A DNA stretch of 52,925 nt from Caldivirga sp. MU80 (GCF_001663375.1 NZ_LCTF01000014.1:1-52925); one strand, 5' to 3'. Positions 1-7,208 are shown, counted from the first letter of the stretch. Numbers and translations are program-made. The notes: generated from the sequence alone by a model not told the origin.

Positions 1-76
1 CAAGCAATCCCCTAACCCTATCTGAGTAGGCCATGGTTGGGTTGTGTGGTTGGTTTTATTATCTTTGTGGTGTTGC

Positions 77-85
77 TTTAAAAGT
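77..85 (+). promoter_or_regulatory. canonical archaeal TATA box of truncated host gene
   Basis: CTTTAAAAG lies 20 nt before the GTG at 105, the spacing expected for a leaderless archaeal transcript. It is a TTTAAA-type box, unlike the CTAATTAG boxes that precede the genes to its right. Confidence 0.6.
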
Positions 86-104
86 AGGATTAGTATCCAG
101 CGCC

Positions 105-185
105 GTGAGGGTGTTCAGCGAGGTTATAGGTGAGGCCGTGGAGCTGCCTGATAAGCCAAAGAGAATAGTGCCCCTAAGCCCCTGA
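105..185 (+). pseudogene. 5' fragment of ABC transporter substrate-binding protein (BtuF/FepB-like)
   Basis: A 26-codon frame with a GTG start encodes VRVFSEVIGEAVELP followed by DKPKRIVPLSP and an immediate TGA. The pattern 'ELPDKPKRIV-LSP' is the very N-terminus of the iron/cobalamin-type periplasmic-binding-protein fold (PF01497), which normally continues with a T-E-L motif for about 250 more residues. Here everything after LSP is missing and the sequence changes to the minus-strand genes of the mobile element. I infer that the host gene was cut by integration or rearrangement near 180-186. It keeps its own promoter. Its missing 3' part is not visible anywhere in the window. Confidence 0.65.
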
Positions 186-264
186 AGGGCGAGGTTTTCC
201 CCATGTGTATAACCAACACCCTACCCTCATTTTCACTTGGCTTGACAACAATCCTCACTGCCAC
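124..264 (-). pseudogene. short possibly junction-truncated ORF, last gene of minus pilin operon
   Basis: A GTG directly follows the stop codon of the upstream pilin-like gene, in the same frame. It opens a 46-codon frame whose first about 26 residues (VAVRIVVKPSENEGRVLVIH, then MGKTSP) look protein-like. The remaining about 20 residues are antisense to the host substrate-binding-protein fragment. The simplest reading is the 5' part of an element gene truncated at the element-host junction near position 186. It could also be noncoding, since the frame is too short to be certain. Confidence 0.3.
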
Positions 265-537
265 TCACCTAGGGCATGAGAGGTGGGCAGTGGCATTCTG
301 GTAAATGTAGATTAGGCACGGGCCACACTGGTACAGGCCAGATGCATTAATGTAAGGGTTGATTACAGTACCCCCAGGGCAGTAATACGTCCCATTAATC
401 TCAGGTGGGGTGTAGGCCCTAATGGCATTAGCCCAGCCGATAGCCTGCTGGGCACTGACCATGAATATCATGAAGCCAATCACCCCAGCGAATATAATCC
501 CAATGAAGGCTAGGATTAGGGGAGCCTCAATAGCCAT
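265..537 (-). CDS. small pilin-like membrane-anchored protein with cysteine-rich exterior
   Basis: A 90-residue protein. Residues 5-28 are one strong hydrophobic helix (PLILAFIGIIFAGVIGFMIF), followed by an exported part with three Asn-X-Ser/Thr sites and four cysteines (two in a CGPC motif). A short N-terminus before a long helix is the layout of archaeal type IV pilin-like subunits, but no clear class III cleavage motif is visible. The start overlaps the stop of the upstream pilin gene (TAATG), so the two are co-translated from the divergent promoter at 920-927. The natural role is a minor pilin or pilus-tip component. The CGPC pair might form a disulfide outside the cell. No closer family was recognised. 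Confidence 0.65.
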   Translation of the reverse strand: MAIEAPLILAFIGIIFAGVIGFMIFMVSAQQAIGWANAIRAYTPPEINGTYYCPGGTVINPYINASGLYQCGPCLIYIYQNATAHLSCPR

Positions 538-896
538 TACCCAACCACCTCAACAGGCTCCTTAGAAACACCCTCAAGCCTATAAATACAGTACCTGTAG
601 GGCGCTGGGGCATAACCAACACCACACTGGAGTAACTGAACCTGCCCACTATCAACACTAATGAACTTACCATCACTCGTGATGAAGCCTCTAATAACTG
701 GCTTGTAAGTCCAAACGACCTCAACAATCCACGTGTTAGGCTCAGTCTCAACGCCAGCCACGAGTGTTGTGACTGCTTCAAGTTGGTGGGTGAAGCCAGT
801 CTGGTAGCCTGTTAGAATGTAGAACACTACCCCGAGTACCACTGCCGCCATTACTACTATTATTACCCCGATTACGGTCTCACTGACGGCGCTCAT
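537..896 (-). CDS. archaeal type IV pilin
   Basis: A 119-residue protein starting MSAVSETVIGVIIVVMAAV, the hallmark N-terminus of archaeal type IV pilins (compare 'AVSEVIGVILLVAIT'). It has a helix at residues 7-29 that would form the filament core, then a beta-rich exterior with two cysteines. It is expected to be processed by a host prepilin peptidase and assembled by the ATPase/TadC pair encoded divergently at 1331-4062. The start lies 24 nt from the palindromic box at 920-927. It is translationally coupled to the following pilin-like gene. The family assignment is good from the N-terminal motif; whether it is the major or a minor subunit is unknown. Confidence 0.8.
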   Translation of the reverse strand: MSAVSETVIGVIIVVMAAVVLGVVFYILTGYQTGFTHQLEAVTTLVAGVETEPNTWIVEVVWTYKPVIRGFITSDGKFISVDSGQVQLLQCGVGYAPAPYRYCIYRLEGVSKEPVEVVG

Positions 897-919
897 TAAT
901 GCCTCCTGGCTTAGTCAGG

Positions 920-927
920 CTAATTAG
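920..927. promoter_or_regulatory. divergent CTAATTAG promoter box
   Basis: Perfect palindrome CTAATTAG placed 24 nt from the ATG of the minus pilin gene (896) and 22 nt from the ATG at 949 on the plus strand, so one box can serve both directions. Confidence 0.7.
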
Positions 928-948
928 CCTAGCATGCCTAACCCACTC

Positions 949-1356
949 ATGTCGTTTATAGAGAGGGTTGAGGATGCGAAGAGGCTCCTGGGCACGCTTG
1001 AGCAAACCAAGCCAATGAGCCAGCCAGCTAAGTCAAGTGCCCCAAGCCCAATCGAGTACCTTAAAGCCCTCTACCTACTCCTCAGCTACCAAGACACTGG
1101 GTTGGACTTAAGGAGCGCAATACTGGGTACACTCAGGACGCCTCAGGGCTTGTTGAAGCTGGCGAGTGCAATCAATATTGATGGGTTGAGTGGTGAGAGG
1201 CTTGTTGAACTCCTCAGGAAGGCTAACGTACCCGAGGACTGCCAGGCTAGGCTACTCACGGCATTGCTTATTGAGGCTAGGCAGGGTGTTGAACCGTGGT
1301 TGGCTGAGTTAATCAACATGGTGATTGGTGGTGAGGGTAAGGCTAAAACTGCCTGA
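949..1356 (+). CDS. uncharacterised helical protein at head of pilus operon
   Basis: A 135-residue protein predicted all-helical and soluble, with no membrane segment and no motif I recognise. An in-frame ATG exists at 934, but it is only 7 nt from the promoter box. The ATG at 949 (MSFIERVEDAKRLLG) keeps the 22-nt spacing seen for the other genes and is preferred. It is the first gene of the plus-strand pilus operon, and its 3' end overlaps the start of the TadC-like gene. A cytoplasmic accessory or regulator of the pilus machine is a guess from context only. Confidence 0.7.
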   Translation: MSFIERVEDAKRLLGTLEQTKPMSQPAKSSAPSPIEYLKALYLLLSYQDTGLDLRSAILGTLRTPQGLLKLASAINIDGLSGERLVELLRKANVPEDCQARLLTALLIEARQGVEPWLAELINMVIGGEGKAKTA

Positions 1357-2416
1357 TATAATGTTGGGGCAGAGGGTTGAGGACTTAGTATTCACCTTGA
1401 AGGCGCCGTTGGTTGGTTGGAGGGAGGCTACTAGGGGACTGCGGAGGCTTAGGAGGATTGCCGAAATCATAGCCTACACTCCCAATGCTAGGACTTATGG
1501 TAGGCTCATTAGGCAGGCTTACCTGCTTAAGGTTGCTAGGGACATTGAGGGTGGGGCTAGTATTGAGGCGTATTTCCAGCAACTCTTCAGTGAGGTTAGG
1601 AGGAGGCTCACTACGGATGCTGGGTTAATTGGCGAAATGTTCAATGTTGTACTAGTCACTGTGGTAATGATGACAATGATGGCTAGTATTGGGATACTCG
1701 GCTTCAGCGGGATGATAATAATGGGGTTAATGGGGATTGTTGGGCTCTTCTTCATGCCTCGTACCCACTACTTTGTGATTGATGACACTGACATTATTGG
1801 CATTATTGCGGGCATTGTGGCTGGGGTTTTGGCAATGCTGTTCGTTGACGGGTACCTAGCCACAGCACTCCCACTACTAGCCTATGGCTTGTTCAAACTA
1901 CCGAGCATAACCTACGACCTGAGGCTTAGGGCATCACTACCAATCAGGGTTATGACGAGCTTCAATGAATTGCTCACTAAGCCTAACCCAACCCCAGTCC
2001 GTGACCTGAGTCCAATTGAGCATGATTTAATCCCACTCTGGCGTGAGGCTAAGGCGACTGGCACGCCGCTCTTCGTCGGTTGGAGTAATGTCCTTGTGAG
2101 TGAGTTCATTGGTGCTGTGCAGAGGACTGTCACCCAGGGCATTATGTTTGGGGCTATGACTGTTGGTGTTGGTGGTGCCTTCAGTATTGGGTTGATGGGC
2201 TACTTGGCCAGGATTATTAACTATTCCTCACTTATGCAGGTTCCAGTCTCTGTACCATTCCTGCTTGGTATGCCTCAGGGTGCATTCTACTCGGCAATTG
2301 GTAGTGGGCTTGCTGGCGGTATGATTATACAGGACTGGAGGCTAGGCGCATTACTTGGTGGAATCCTCGGTATTGTGGCCTGGTTCGTGCTACATAGCGT
2401 ATTATTAATCACTTGA
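1331..2416 (+). CDS. TadC/FlaJ-like type II/IV secretion membrane platform protein
   Basis: About 361 residues. The layout is a soluble basic N-terminal helical region, a first membrane block of about four helices (roughly residues 95-185, with FNVVLVTVVMM and GIIAGIVAGVLAML), a cytoplasmic loop of about 70 residues, and a second membrane block near the C-terminus (GIMFGAMTVGVGGAF to the end). This two-block topology is that of the T2SF/TadC/ArlJ platform that works with the secretion ATPase, which is the next gene. The start is uncertain: GTG at 1328 or 1331 and TTG at 1325 overlap the upstream gene, and ATG at 1361 is a downstream alternative. The platform role is inferred from topology and neighbours; sequence motifs in this family are weak. 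Confidence 0.75.
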   Translation: MRVRLKLPDIMLGQRVEDLVFTLKAPLVGWREATRGLRRLRRIAEIIAYTPNARTYGRLIRQAYLLKVARDIEGGASIEAYFQQLFSEVRRRLTTDAGLIGEMFNVVLVTVVMMTMMASIGILGFSGMIIMGLMGIVGLFFMPRTHYFVIDDTDIIGIIAGIVAGVLAMLFVDGYLATALPLLAYGLFKLPSITYDLRLRASLPIRVMTSFNELLTKPNPTPVRDLSPIEHDLIPLWREAKATGTPLFVGWSNVLVSEFIGAVQRTVTQGIMFGAMTVGVGGAFSIGLMGYLARIINYSSLMQVPVSVPFLLGMPQGAFYSAIGSGLAGGMIIQDWRLGALLGGILGIVAWFVLHSVLLIT

Positions 2417-2425
2417 TGACATTAG

Positions 2426-2433
2426 CTAATTAA
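2426..2433 (+). promoter_or_regulatory. CTAATTAA promoter box
   Basis: Copy of the element promoter box, 22 nt before the ATG at 2455 of the secretion ATPase gene. Confidence 0.6.
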
Positions 2434-2454
2434 CACCTAGTCCTCAAAACCCTA

Positions 2455-4062
2455 ATGCCGTTTGCAAGGGACTACAGGTTCAACACGTACACTTCAGGTG
2501 TTGGTGAGGAGGTTGCGATACTTGAGTCCTATGACATTAGGACTAGGTTATTCGCCTTGAAGACTCCTGGTGGCTTCGAGTTCAGGATGCATGACGACTT
2601 GAATTACCCTGATATTATCGCCTGTGCTGACTGGGATAAGCTACTAGGCATGCTTAGCCAAGGCATGCCCCTCCCAAAGCTTACTAGGCCTAAGACAATT
2701 CTAAAGGCTATACCACACAGGCTACTGAGAGGGATTAAGAGGGCTGATGTGGTTGAGGTTGCCGAGGAGTTGGCTAGGGTTTTCAAGAGGTGGTACCTCG
2801 GCTTCGGGGTACTTGACCCACTATTGAGGAGTGAGGTGTTCAATGATATTGTTGTGGATAAGCCTGGTGATGATGGGAGTGCGAGGGTTTACATTAGGGG
2901 TAGTCAATACGGTGATGCATACCACCCACTAATCCTTGAACCAAACCAGTGCCCAAGCCGTAGTGATGACGAGCCGAAAAGGGGCTTATTCTCAATATTC
3001 TCAATATTCAGGCAATCAACAACAACTGACAGTGAACAACCACCAACGTTCAACGAGTACATCCTAGACCGTGCCAGTGAGCTAACGAGGACGCCTGTAA
3101 CGAGTTATGCCCCAGCTGGCATGGCAACCTACACTGACCTGAGGCTCAGGATAACAATGCTAGCTGACCCAATCAGCCAGTACACTGTGGCATTTAGAAA
3201 GCACCCGTCATCATACTGGACTTTGCCAAAATTAATAGCCCTAGGCTCAATAACACCAGCCCTAGCCGCCAAGCTCCTAGTAGCCACCACAGGCGACCCG
3301 AATTGGGTTGAGAACGGTAGGAAACTAGCCCTACTGGCAATTGGGGAAATGGGTTCAGGCAAAACCACCCTAACAGCCGCACTGGCAAACACACTCCCAC
3401 CCGATGAGCGTGTCGCCTTCATCCAAGACGTTGATGAGTACCAGCCACTCCCAATACGCAGTGTCGTAACGCTTAACACTAGGAGTGCCACTGGGCTTGG
3501 CGTCAGGGAGATCACCAAGGCTGAATTAATCGCATATGGCATGAGGGTTGGCGCCCAGTACCTAACAGTGAATGAGGTTCTCTCACCTGAGGATGCTAGG
3601 GCTTGGGTTTTGGCTATTCTGAGTGGGCATGGTGGCTTCACGACCTACCACACTGATGGTAGGGAGAACTTGATTGAGAGGCTCAGTAGTATGGGTATTG
3701 CCAATGTTGAGAGTATTGTGAATAGGAACATTATCATAGTCCTCATGGTTAATAAGAAGGCTAAAAGGGTGTGGTGGCCAAGAGGCCTAAAATGGTGTCC
3801 TAACCAGGAGCCCTGCGTTGAGGAGCCTCCCTTTGAGGCTAAGCCTTACCCTGAGGAGTTGGCGAATGCGCTAATTAAGGCTAGTCAGAATTTTGAGGAT
3901 TATGAGGCTATTAGGCAGGTTTGGCTGGAGTACCGTGGAGTCACCACTCAGCCAGTCAGTATCATCACCGAGGGGTTCAATAGTAGTAGTCAGCAACAGT
4001 GGGGTAGTGGTGGCTTCCAAGCCTGGTTCAGGCAAGCCTCCAACAGTCCAGGGGGTTCCTGA
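2455..4062 (+). CDS. type II/IV secretion system (pilus assembly) ATPase
   Basis: A 535-residue ATPase of the GspE/VirB11/TadA superfamily that would power pilin polymerisation from the cytoplasmic side. Visible motifs are Walker A GEMGSGKT at residues 297-304, an acidic Asp-box/Walker-B-like segment FIQDVDEYQPLP about 35 residues later, and the His-box-like TTYHTDGRENLIERLSS at about 399-415. The N-terminal about 200 residues match the long N-domains of archaeal pilus ATPases. An insert rich in Ser/Gln/Thr (about 163-200) and a Ser/Gly/Gln-rich tail are probably flexible. It is directly downstream of the platform gene and upstream of the pilins, but has its own promoter box. There is no sign of truncation. 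Confidence 0.88.
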   Translation: MPFARDYRFNTYTSGVGEEVAILESYDIRTRLFALKTPGGFEFRMHDDLNYPDIIACADWDKLLGMLSQGMPLPKLTRPKTILKAIPHRLLRGIKRADVVEVAEELARVFKRWYLGFGVLDPLLRSEVFNDIVVDKPGDDGSARVYIRGSQYGDAYHPLILEPNQCPSRSDDEPKRGLFSIFSIFRQSTTTDSEQPPTFNEYILDRASELTRTPVTSYAPAGMATYTDLRLRITMLADPISQYTVAFRKHPSSYWTLPKLIALGSITPALAAKLLVATTGDPNWVENGRKLALLAIGEMGSGKTTLTAALANTLPPDERVAFIQDVDEYQPLPIRSVVTLNTRSATGLGVREITKAELIAYGMRVGAQYLTVNEVLSPEDARAWVLAILSGHGGFTTYHTDGRENLIERLSSMGIANVESIVNRNIIIVLMVNKKAKRVWWPRGLKWCPNQEPCVEEPPFEAKPYPEELANALIKASQNFEDYEAIRQVWLEYRGVTTQPVSIITEGFNSSSQQQWGSGGFQAWFRQASNSPGGS

Positions 4063-4069
4063 GCCTGGA

Positions 4070-4375
4070 ATGTGCCACGTTGGGCGTTACATCCCGTGTG
4101 GTAACGATGGTGTTAGTGTTATTCAAGACTGGTGGGGTAGGGGCTTCACGCTTGTTGTTAAAAACATTGGTAGGTTGAAGTACGACCCCGTTAGGGATGG
4201 GTTAGGCGAGGGTTATTATTGCCACTACGAGCATGTTGCCTTAATCATCCCAGTCCTACCGATGCCAAAGCCGAGGAGGGTTGATAAGTTGCCTTGGCGT
4301 AGTGCCTGTCAGGTTAGTGTTCGTGACCTGCATAGTGCCTTCAAGGCTATTGGCATTGGGGTTGTCCTTCAGTAG
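4070..4375 (+). CDS. small uncharacterised Cys/His-containing protein in pilus operon
   Basis: A 101-residue protein starting at ATG 4070, 7 nt after the ATPase stop. Longer in-frame starts would overlap the ATPase gene by up to 170 nt and give a low-complexity N-terminus, so they are rejected. It has cysteines at residues 2, 10, 49 and 84, and a CHYEH motif, which could bind a metal or form disulfides. There is a hydrophobic stretch VALIIPVLPMP but no clear transmembrane helix. No family recognised. Tight spacing suggests co-transcription with the ATPase. Confidence 0.55.
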   Translation: MCHVGRYIPCGNDGVSVIQDWWGRGFTLVVKNIGRLKYDPVRDGLGEGYYCHYEHVALIIPVLPMPKPRRVDKLPWRSACQVSVRDLHSAFKAIGIGVVLQ

Positions 4376-4382
4376 TGAATTA

Positions 4383-4390
4383 CTAATTAA
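4383..4390 (+). promoter_or_regulatory. CTAATTAA promoter box
   Basis: Box 22 nt before the GTG start at 4412. The exact spacing supports the GTG start. Confidence 0.6.
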
Positions 4391-4411
4391 TTATATTGTA
4401 GTGTACTGTTC

Positions 4412-5011
4412 GTGAGGTGGCTTGTCCTCACTGGGCCTAGGGCTGGGGAGAGGAGTATTAGGGTTTTATCCCCTGTTTCCCTAGCCTACACTGGGACTCC
4501 ATATTGGTATGTTGTCGAGTTCCCTGAGCCTTGGAATAATTACGAGGGTCTTAGGGTTCTCCTTGAGGAGGCATGGCTTGAGAAGTGCTACCTGTGCAGT
4601 ATTAGGATTGCCAAGCCAGTGAATGCTATTGTCCCCCTTAGCCAGGTTGAGGCTACCCTTCAAGGTATTCTAACCCGTATTCAGAAGCCTAAGAGGGTGC
4701 AGGTTAGGGTTAGGGGTCATGGGAGTGGGAAGGGTGATGGGTTGTATAGGAGGCTTAGGCTCATGGTGGCTAGCCTTGGCATTAGGAGTACTAGCCATAG
4801 TGGTCGTAGGCTCATTATTGACGTGGGCATTTGGCCTAGGTGGCTTACTAATGGTGAGTTCACGGTTACGATAAGCCTCTACACTAATGATGGTGTTATT
4901 GTGAATAGGGTTAGGGTTGAAAGGGCAAGGAAGGCTAGGCTCAAGGTTAAGGCTAAGTCCAAGCCTGCTCAACCTAATCAACCACAAAGCCAGGTGGCTA
5001 ACCATGCTTAG
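4412..5011 (+). CDS. uncharacterised basic protein in pilus operon
   Basis: A 199-residue protein with a GTG start fixed by the promoter box 22 nt upstream. It is alpha/beta in appearance. A CYLC motif occurs at about residues 59-62, and the C-terminal third is strongly basic (VRVERARKARLKVKAKSKP), ending in a Pro/Gln tail. No membrane segment, signal or known family was recognised. Its stop overlaps the start of the pilin gene at 5004, so the two are likely co-translated. A cytoplasmic factor handling pilin or nucleic acid is possible, but nothing in the sequence decides it. Confidence 0.65.
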   Translation: MRWLVLTGPRAGERSIRVLSPVSLAYTGTPYWYVVEFPEPWNNYEGLRVLLEEAWLEKCYLCSIRIAKPVNAIVPLSQVEATLQGILTRIQKPKRVQVRVRGHGSGKGDGLYRRLRLMVASLGIRSTSHSGRRLIIDVGIWPRWLTNGEFTVTISLYTNDGVIVNRVRVERARKARLKVKAKSKPAQPNQPQSQVANHA

Positions 5012-5525
5012 GAGGGGGCAGGCAATGTCTTGGGCTATAGTAGCAATAGTAGTAATAGTCTTAGCCATTGCGGTAATTGCAATAATCTACATGAGGACAA
5101 TGGGTGCAATGAATGCTATGGCGACCCTCACTGGCAGTGGCACAATAACCAGTGATGGTTCACTAACATTAACCGTGACAGCAAGCGGTGGGACTGTTAG
5201 AATAAATGGTATAGTCCTATTGAACAGTAGCGGGGTAGTTACGGTTATCGGCATTACACCAGGCTACACTGCCCCACTAACACAAACCTGCATTCTAACA
5301 GGAGTCTACATTAACAGTGCCTCAGGTGGCTTGACACCACCCTGGGTACTCCAAAACGGTCAATCAGCAAGCTTCATATTCACTGCGCAATCAGCCACAT
5401 CCACGAGTACTCCCATTAGGGTAATAGCATCCCTCGATGCAGGCACCAGTGGGTGCAGTAGTGTAAGCCAGGCAATAATCTTCTACAATACTGGTAAGAC
5501 CACGGTCATCCCCATCATTGGCTGA
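5004..5525 (+). CDS. type IV pilin-like protein, first of tandem paralogs
   Basis: A 173-residue protein. The start at ATG 5004 gives MLRRGQAMSW, a short basic leader followed by a 20-residue hydrophobic helix (IVAIVVIVLAIAVIAIIYM). This is the class III/pilin-type signal, with cleavage expected close to the RRGQA-MS segment. The mature part is Ser/Thr/Gly-rich and beta-like, with two cysteines. It shares with the next gene the motifs MRRGQ-MS, NA-G-ASDGSL-LTV, GYTA and TPPWVLQNGQSASF-F, so the two are tandem duplicates that have diverged. Extended in-frame starts back to 4917 lie inside the upstream gene and are rejected. Confidence 0.8.
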   Translation: MLRRGQAMSWAIVAIVVIVLAIAVIAIIYMRTMGAMNAMATLTGSGTITSDGSLTLTVTASGGTVRINGIVLLNSSGVVTVIGITPGYTAPLTQTCILTGVYINSASGGLTPPWVLQNGQSASFIFTAQSATSTSTPIRVIASLDAGTSGCSSVSQAIIFYNTGKTTVIPIIG

Positions 5526-5536
5526 ATGGGCGCCTC

Positions 5537-5544
5537 CTAATTAC
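5537..5544 (+). promoter_or_regulatory. CTAATTAC promoter box
   Basis: Box in the gap between the two pilin paralogs. It lies 21 nt before the TTG at 5565 and 30 nt before the ATG at 5574. Confidence 0.55.
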
Positions 5545-5564
5545 CCCCTCAGTGGTATGGTTTC

Positions 5565-6098
5565 TTGAGGCGTATGGTGAGCCTAAAGCAAGCAAGGCGC
5601 CTGCTACAGCCGAAAATGAGGCGTGGGCAAACAATGAGTGATATAATAATAGTAGTGATAGTAATAGTACTGGCAGTAGCGGTAATAGCAATGCTCTTCC
5701 TGAGGAGCATGAGTACAATGAATGCAATAGGCACTGCCTCAGGCTCAGCCACACTAGCCAGTGATGGCTCACTACTACTAACAGTTAATGCACAGGGCGG
5801 TAAGGTATCAGTCGAGGGCATCGTCCTGGACTCCCCAAATGGAGTCGTATACGCCATAGGCACGGCACCAGGCTATACAGCAACAGCAACCTCAACATCA
5901 ACCAGTGCTGGCTCCTGTACCCTAAGCGCAGTCTACATTGCCAGTTCTTCAGGCTCCATAACGCCACCGTGGGTACTGCAGAATGGGCAGTCAGCAAGCT
6001 TCACATTCAAACCAGGCGCCTCTGGGGCCTGTAGCCAAGTGACGACTGTAATAATCTTCTACAATGGAGGCAAGATGCTTCAAATAAGTGTTGGCTAA
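5565..6098 (+). CDS. type IV pilin-like protein, second of tandem paralogs
   Basis: Up to 177 residues. The core MRRGQTMSDIIIVVIVIVLAV is a class III-type pilin signal aligned with the preceding paralog. The mature domain repeats the same pattern (ASDGSLLLTV, PPWVLQNGQSASF, two cysteines) and ends at a conserved IIFYNGGK segment. Start choice is open: the promoter box favours TTG 5565, ATG 5574 is next, and alignment with the paralog would favour ATG 5616. Exported through the pilus machine encoded just upstream. Two similar subunits may build a heteropolymer or allow antigenic alternation; that is inference. Confidence 0.78.
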   Translation: MRRMVSLKQARRLLQPKMRRGQTMSDIIIVVIVIVLAVAVIAMLFLRSMSTMNAIGTASGSATLASDGSLLLTVNAQGGKVSVEGIVLDSPNGVVYAIGTAPGYTATATSTSTSAGSCTLSAVYIASSSGSITPPWVLQNGQSASFTFKPGASGACSQVTTVIIFYNGGKMLQISVG

Positions 6099-6129
6099 TC
6101 GGGCTTAGGCCTGGGTTCAAATAAAATCA

Positions 6130-6148
6130 AAATCTTCCCTTTTTTGCC
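6130..6148 (+). terminator. T-rich terminator after pilin operon
   Basis: A pyrimidine tract (CTTCCCTTTTTTGCC) lies between the convergent pilin gene (ends 6098) and the PLD gene (ends 6167). U-rich tracts of this kind terminate archaeal transcription on the plus strand. Confidence 0.45.
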
Positions 6149-6166
6149 TTCCTCACTCCTAGTGAG

Positions 6167-6742
6167 TTATGCTTGGAATGTTTTGACTAGCCTTGAGGCC
6201 AGTTCACTGTCCCTAAACCAAGCCCAGCATTCAATGTTACTATGCAATCCATGCGTTGTGAGGTTGGCACTGCCAATACCAACCAACCCATCCTCAGGTA
6301 TGATAATTGCCTTAGCATGTAGATTATTGATTACCCTAATTGATAGGTTGGGATGCACTTGCCTTGCCTTAACCCTCGAACCCTTGTATATTAACCACGC
6401 TCCTGGTGCCAGTAGGACTAGGGTTAGTGGTGATAGTACAGTGAAGGCTATGCCAATCATGATTAGTAGGACTCCAGTGGCTAGTACAGTACCCCTTGAG
6501 CCTTGGCCAGTTCCCAGTAGCCTCATTGCTGAGGCATGGCTCCTGTTACTGGTATCACCTGTCGTTACCAAGTGTATTTTAGTACCGTGGTTGGCTAGGT
6601 GTATTATTAGCCTTGCTGTCTCTGGGCTTAACCACGGGCTTATAATGTAGGCTTCCCTAGCCCTGTATAGTTTGGGTATTATGAAGTCGTATAGCCCCTG
6701 CCCGCATTCAACCTGTGGTTTTGAGGCCTGTACCTGGGCCAT
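6167..6742 (-). CDS. phospholipase D-like protein with inserted membrane hairpin
   Basis: A 191-residue protein of the PLD superfamily. Residues 18-62 resemble the first strands of a PLD domain (YDFIIPKLYRAREAYIISPWL). A single HKD-type motif is at residues 142-160: LHAKAIII with H142 and K144, D151, then GIGSANLT with S158 and N160. Unusually, two hydrophobic helices (about residues 86-120) are inserted in the middle of the domain, before the HKD motif. One HKD motif implies a dimeric active site, as in bacterial Nuc-type endonucleases. The insertion would place the active site at the membrane. Substrate (DNA or lipid) cannot be told from the sequence. It overlaps the end of the upstream membrane-protein gene. 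Confidence 0.75.
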   Translation of the reverse strand: MAQVQASKPQVECGQGLYDFIIPKLYRAREAYIISPWLSPETARLIIHLANHGTKIHLVTTGDTSNRSHASAMRLLGTGQGSRGTVLATGVLLIMIGIAFTVLSPLTLVLLAPGAWLIYKGSRVKARQVHPNLSIRVINNLHAKAIIIPEDGLVGIGSANLTTHGLHSNIECWAWFRDSELASRLVKTFQA

Positions 6743-7154
6743 GTGTTAGCCTTGGATGCTCCTTAATTAGCCTCAGGATTGGAGTATTGAGGACAATGCC
6801 AATAATTACACCGCATGCCACTACCAGCGGGATGTTTGTGTAGCCAACTATTAGAACGTAAGCGTTTGAGGCTACGACTGCCATCCTCAAGCCATTTGCA
6901 ATGTTAAGTGTTGTTAAGCCTATGAGTCCAATAACCCCACCTTGCCTTGCCATAAGGTAGAATATTACTGCAATACCAACAGTGAGGAGGTCATCAGCCA
7001 CCAGTCCAATTACACCATAGTGGCTTATAAATGCCCTGGTTAATTGTCCTTCCTCAACACCACCGAGGAGTATGACGCCAATGTATGTCTCAACACCATC
7101 AATTACGGCAAGGGCAATGGCGAGGGCTAGTGAGGCTTCGGGACTGTACTTCAT
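6708..7154 (-). CDS. uncharacterised four-helix membrane protein
   Basis: A 148-residue integral membrane protein with about four hydrophobic segments (ASLALAIALAVIDG, YGVIGLVADDLLTVGIAVIF, VIGLIGLTTLNIANG and IPLVVACGVIIGIVL). There is one acidic pair in the second segment and a soluble, Thr/Gly-rich tail. Two ATGs are adjacent; the second (7154) gives the usual 22-nt spacing to the promoter box. Its 3' end overlaps the PLD-like gene by 35 nt, and the two probably work together at the membrane. No family name is justified. Confidence 0.65.
   Translation of the reverse strand: MKYSPEASLALAIALAVIDGVETYIGVILLGGVEEGQLTRAFISHYGVIGLVADDLLTVGIAVIFYLMARQGGVIGLIGLTTLNIANGLRMAVVASNAYVLIVGYTNIPLVVACGVIIGIVLNTPILRLIKEHPRLTHGPGTGLKTTG
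6763..6770 (-). promoter_or_regulatory. CTAATTAA promoter box (minus)
   Basis: Read on the minus strand it lies 21 nt before the ATG of the PLD-like gene (6742), inside the 3' end of the upstream gene. Confidence 0.55.
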
Positions 7155-7175
7155 CATGGGGTTAATGGGGTTATG

Positions 7176-7183
7176 CTAATTAG
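7176..7183 (-). promoter_or_regulatory. CTAATTAG promoter box (minus)
   Basis: Palindrome 22 nt from the minus-strand ATG at 7154. Confidence 0.6.
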
Positions 7184-7208
7184 GGGGCTTCACGGTTAGG
7201 CAATTGCC

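Noticed and set aside
3129-3641. 170-codon minus-strand frame inside the secretion ATPase
   Set aside because: The opposite frame has clear Walker A and His-box motifs; the antisense protein has no domain and no promoter.
4670-5068. 132-codon minus-strand frame overlapping two plus-strand genes
   Set aside because: Pro/Asn/Thr-rich shadow without promoter; plus-strand genes have boxes and a pilin signal.
6144-6650. 168-codon plus-strand frame opposite the PLD gene
   Set aside because: The minus strand carries the HKD motif and membrane hairpin; the plus frame is a compositional shadow.
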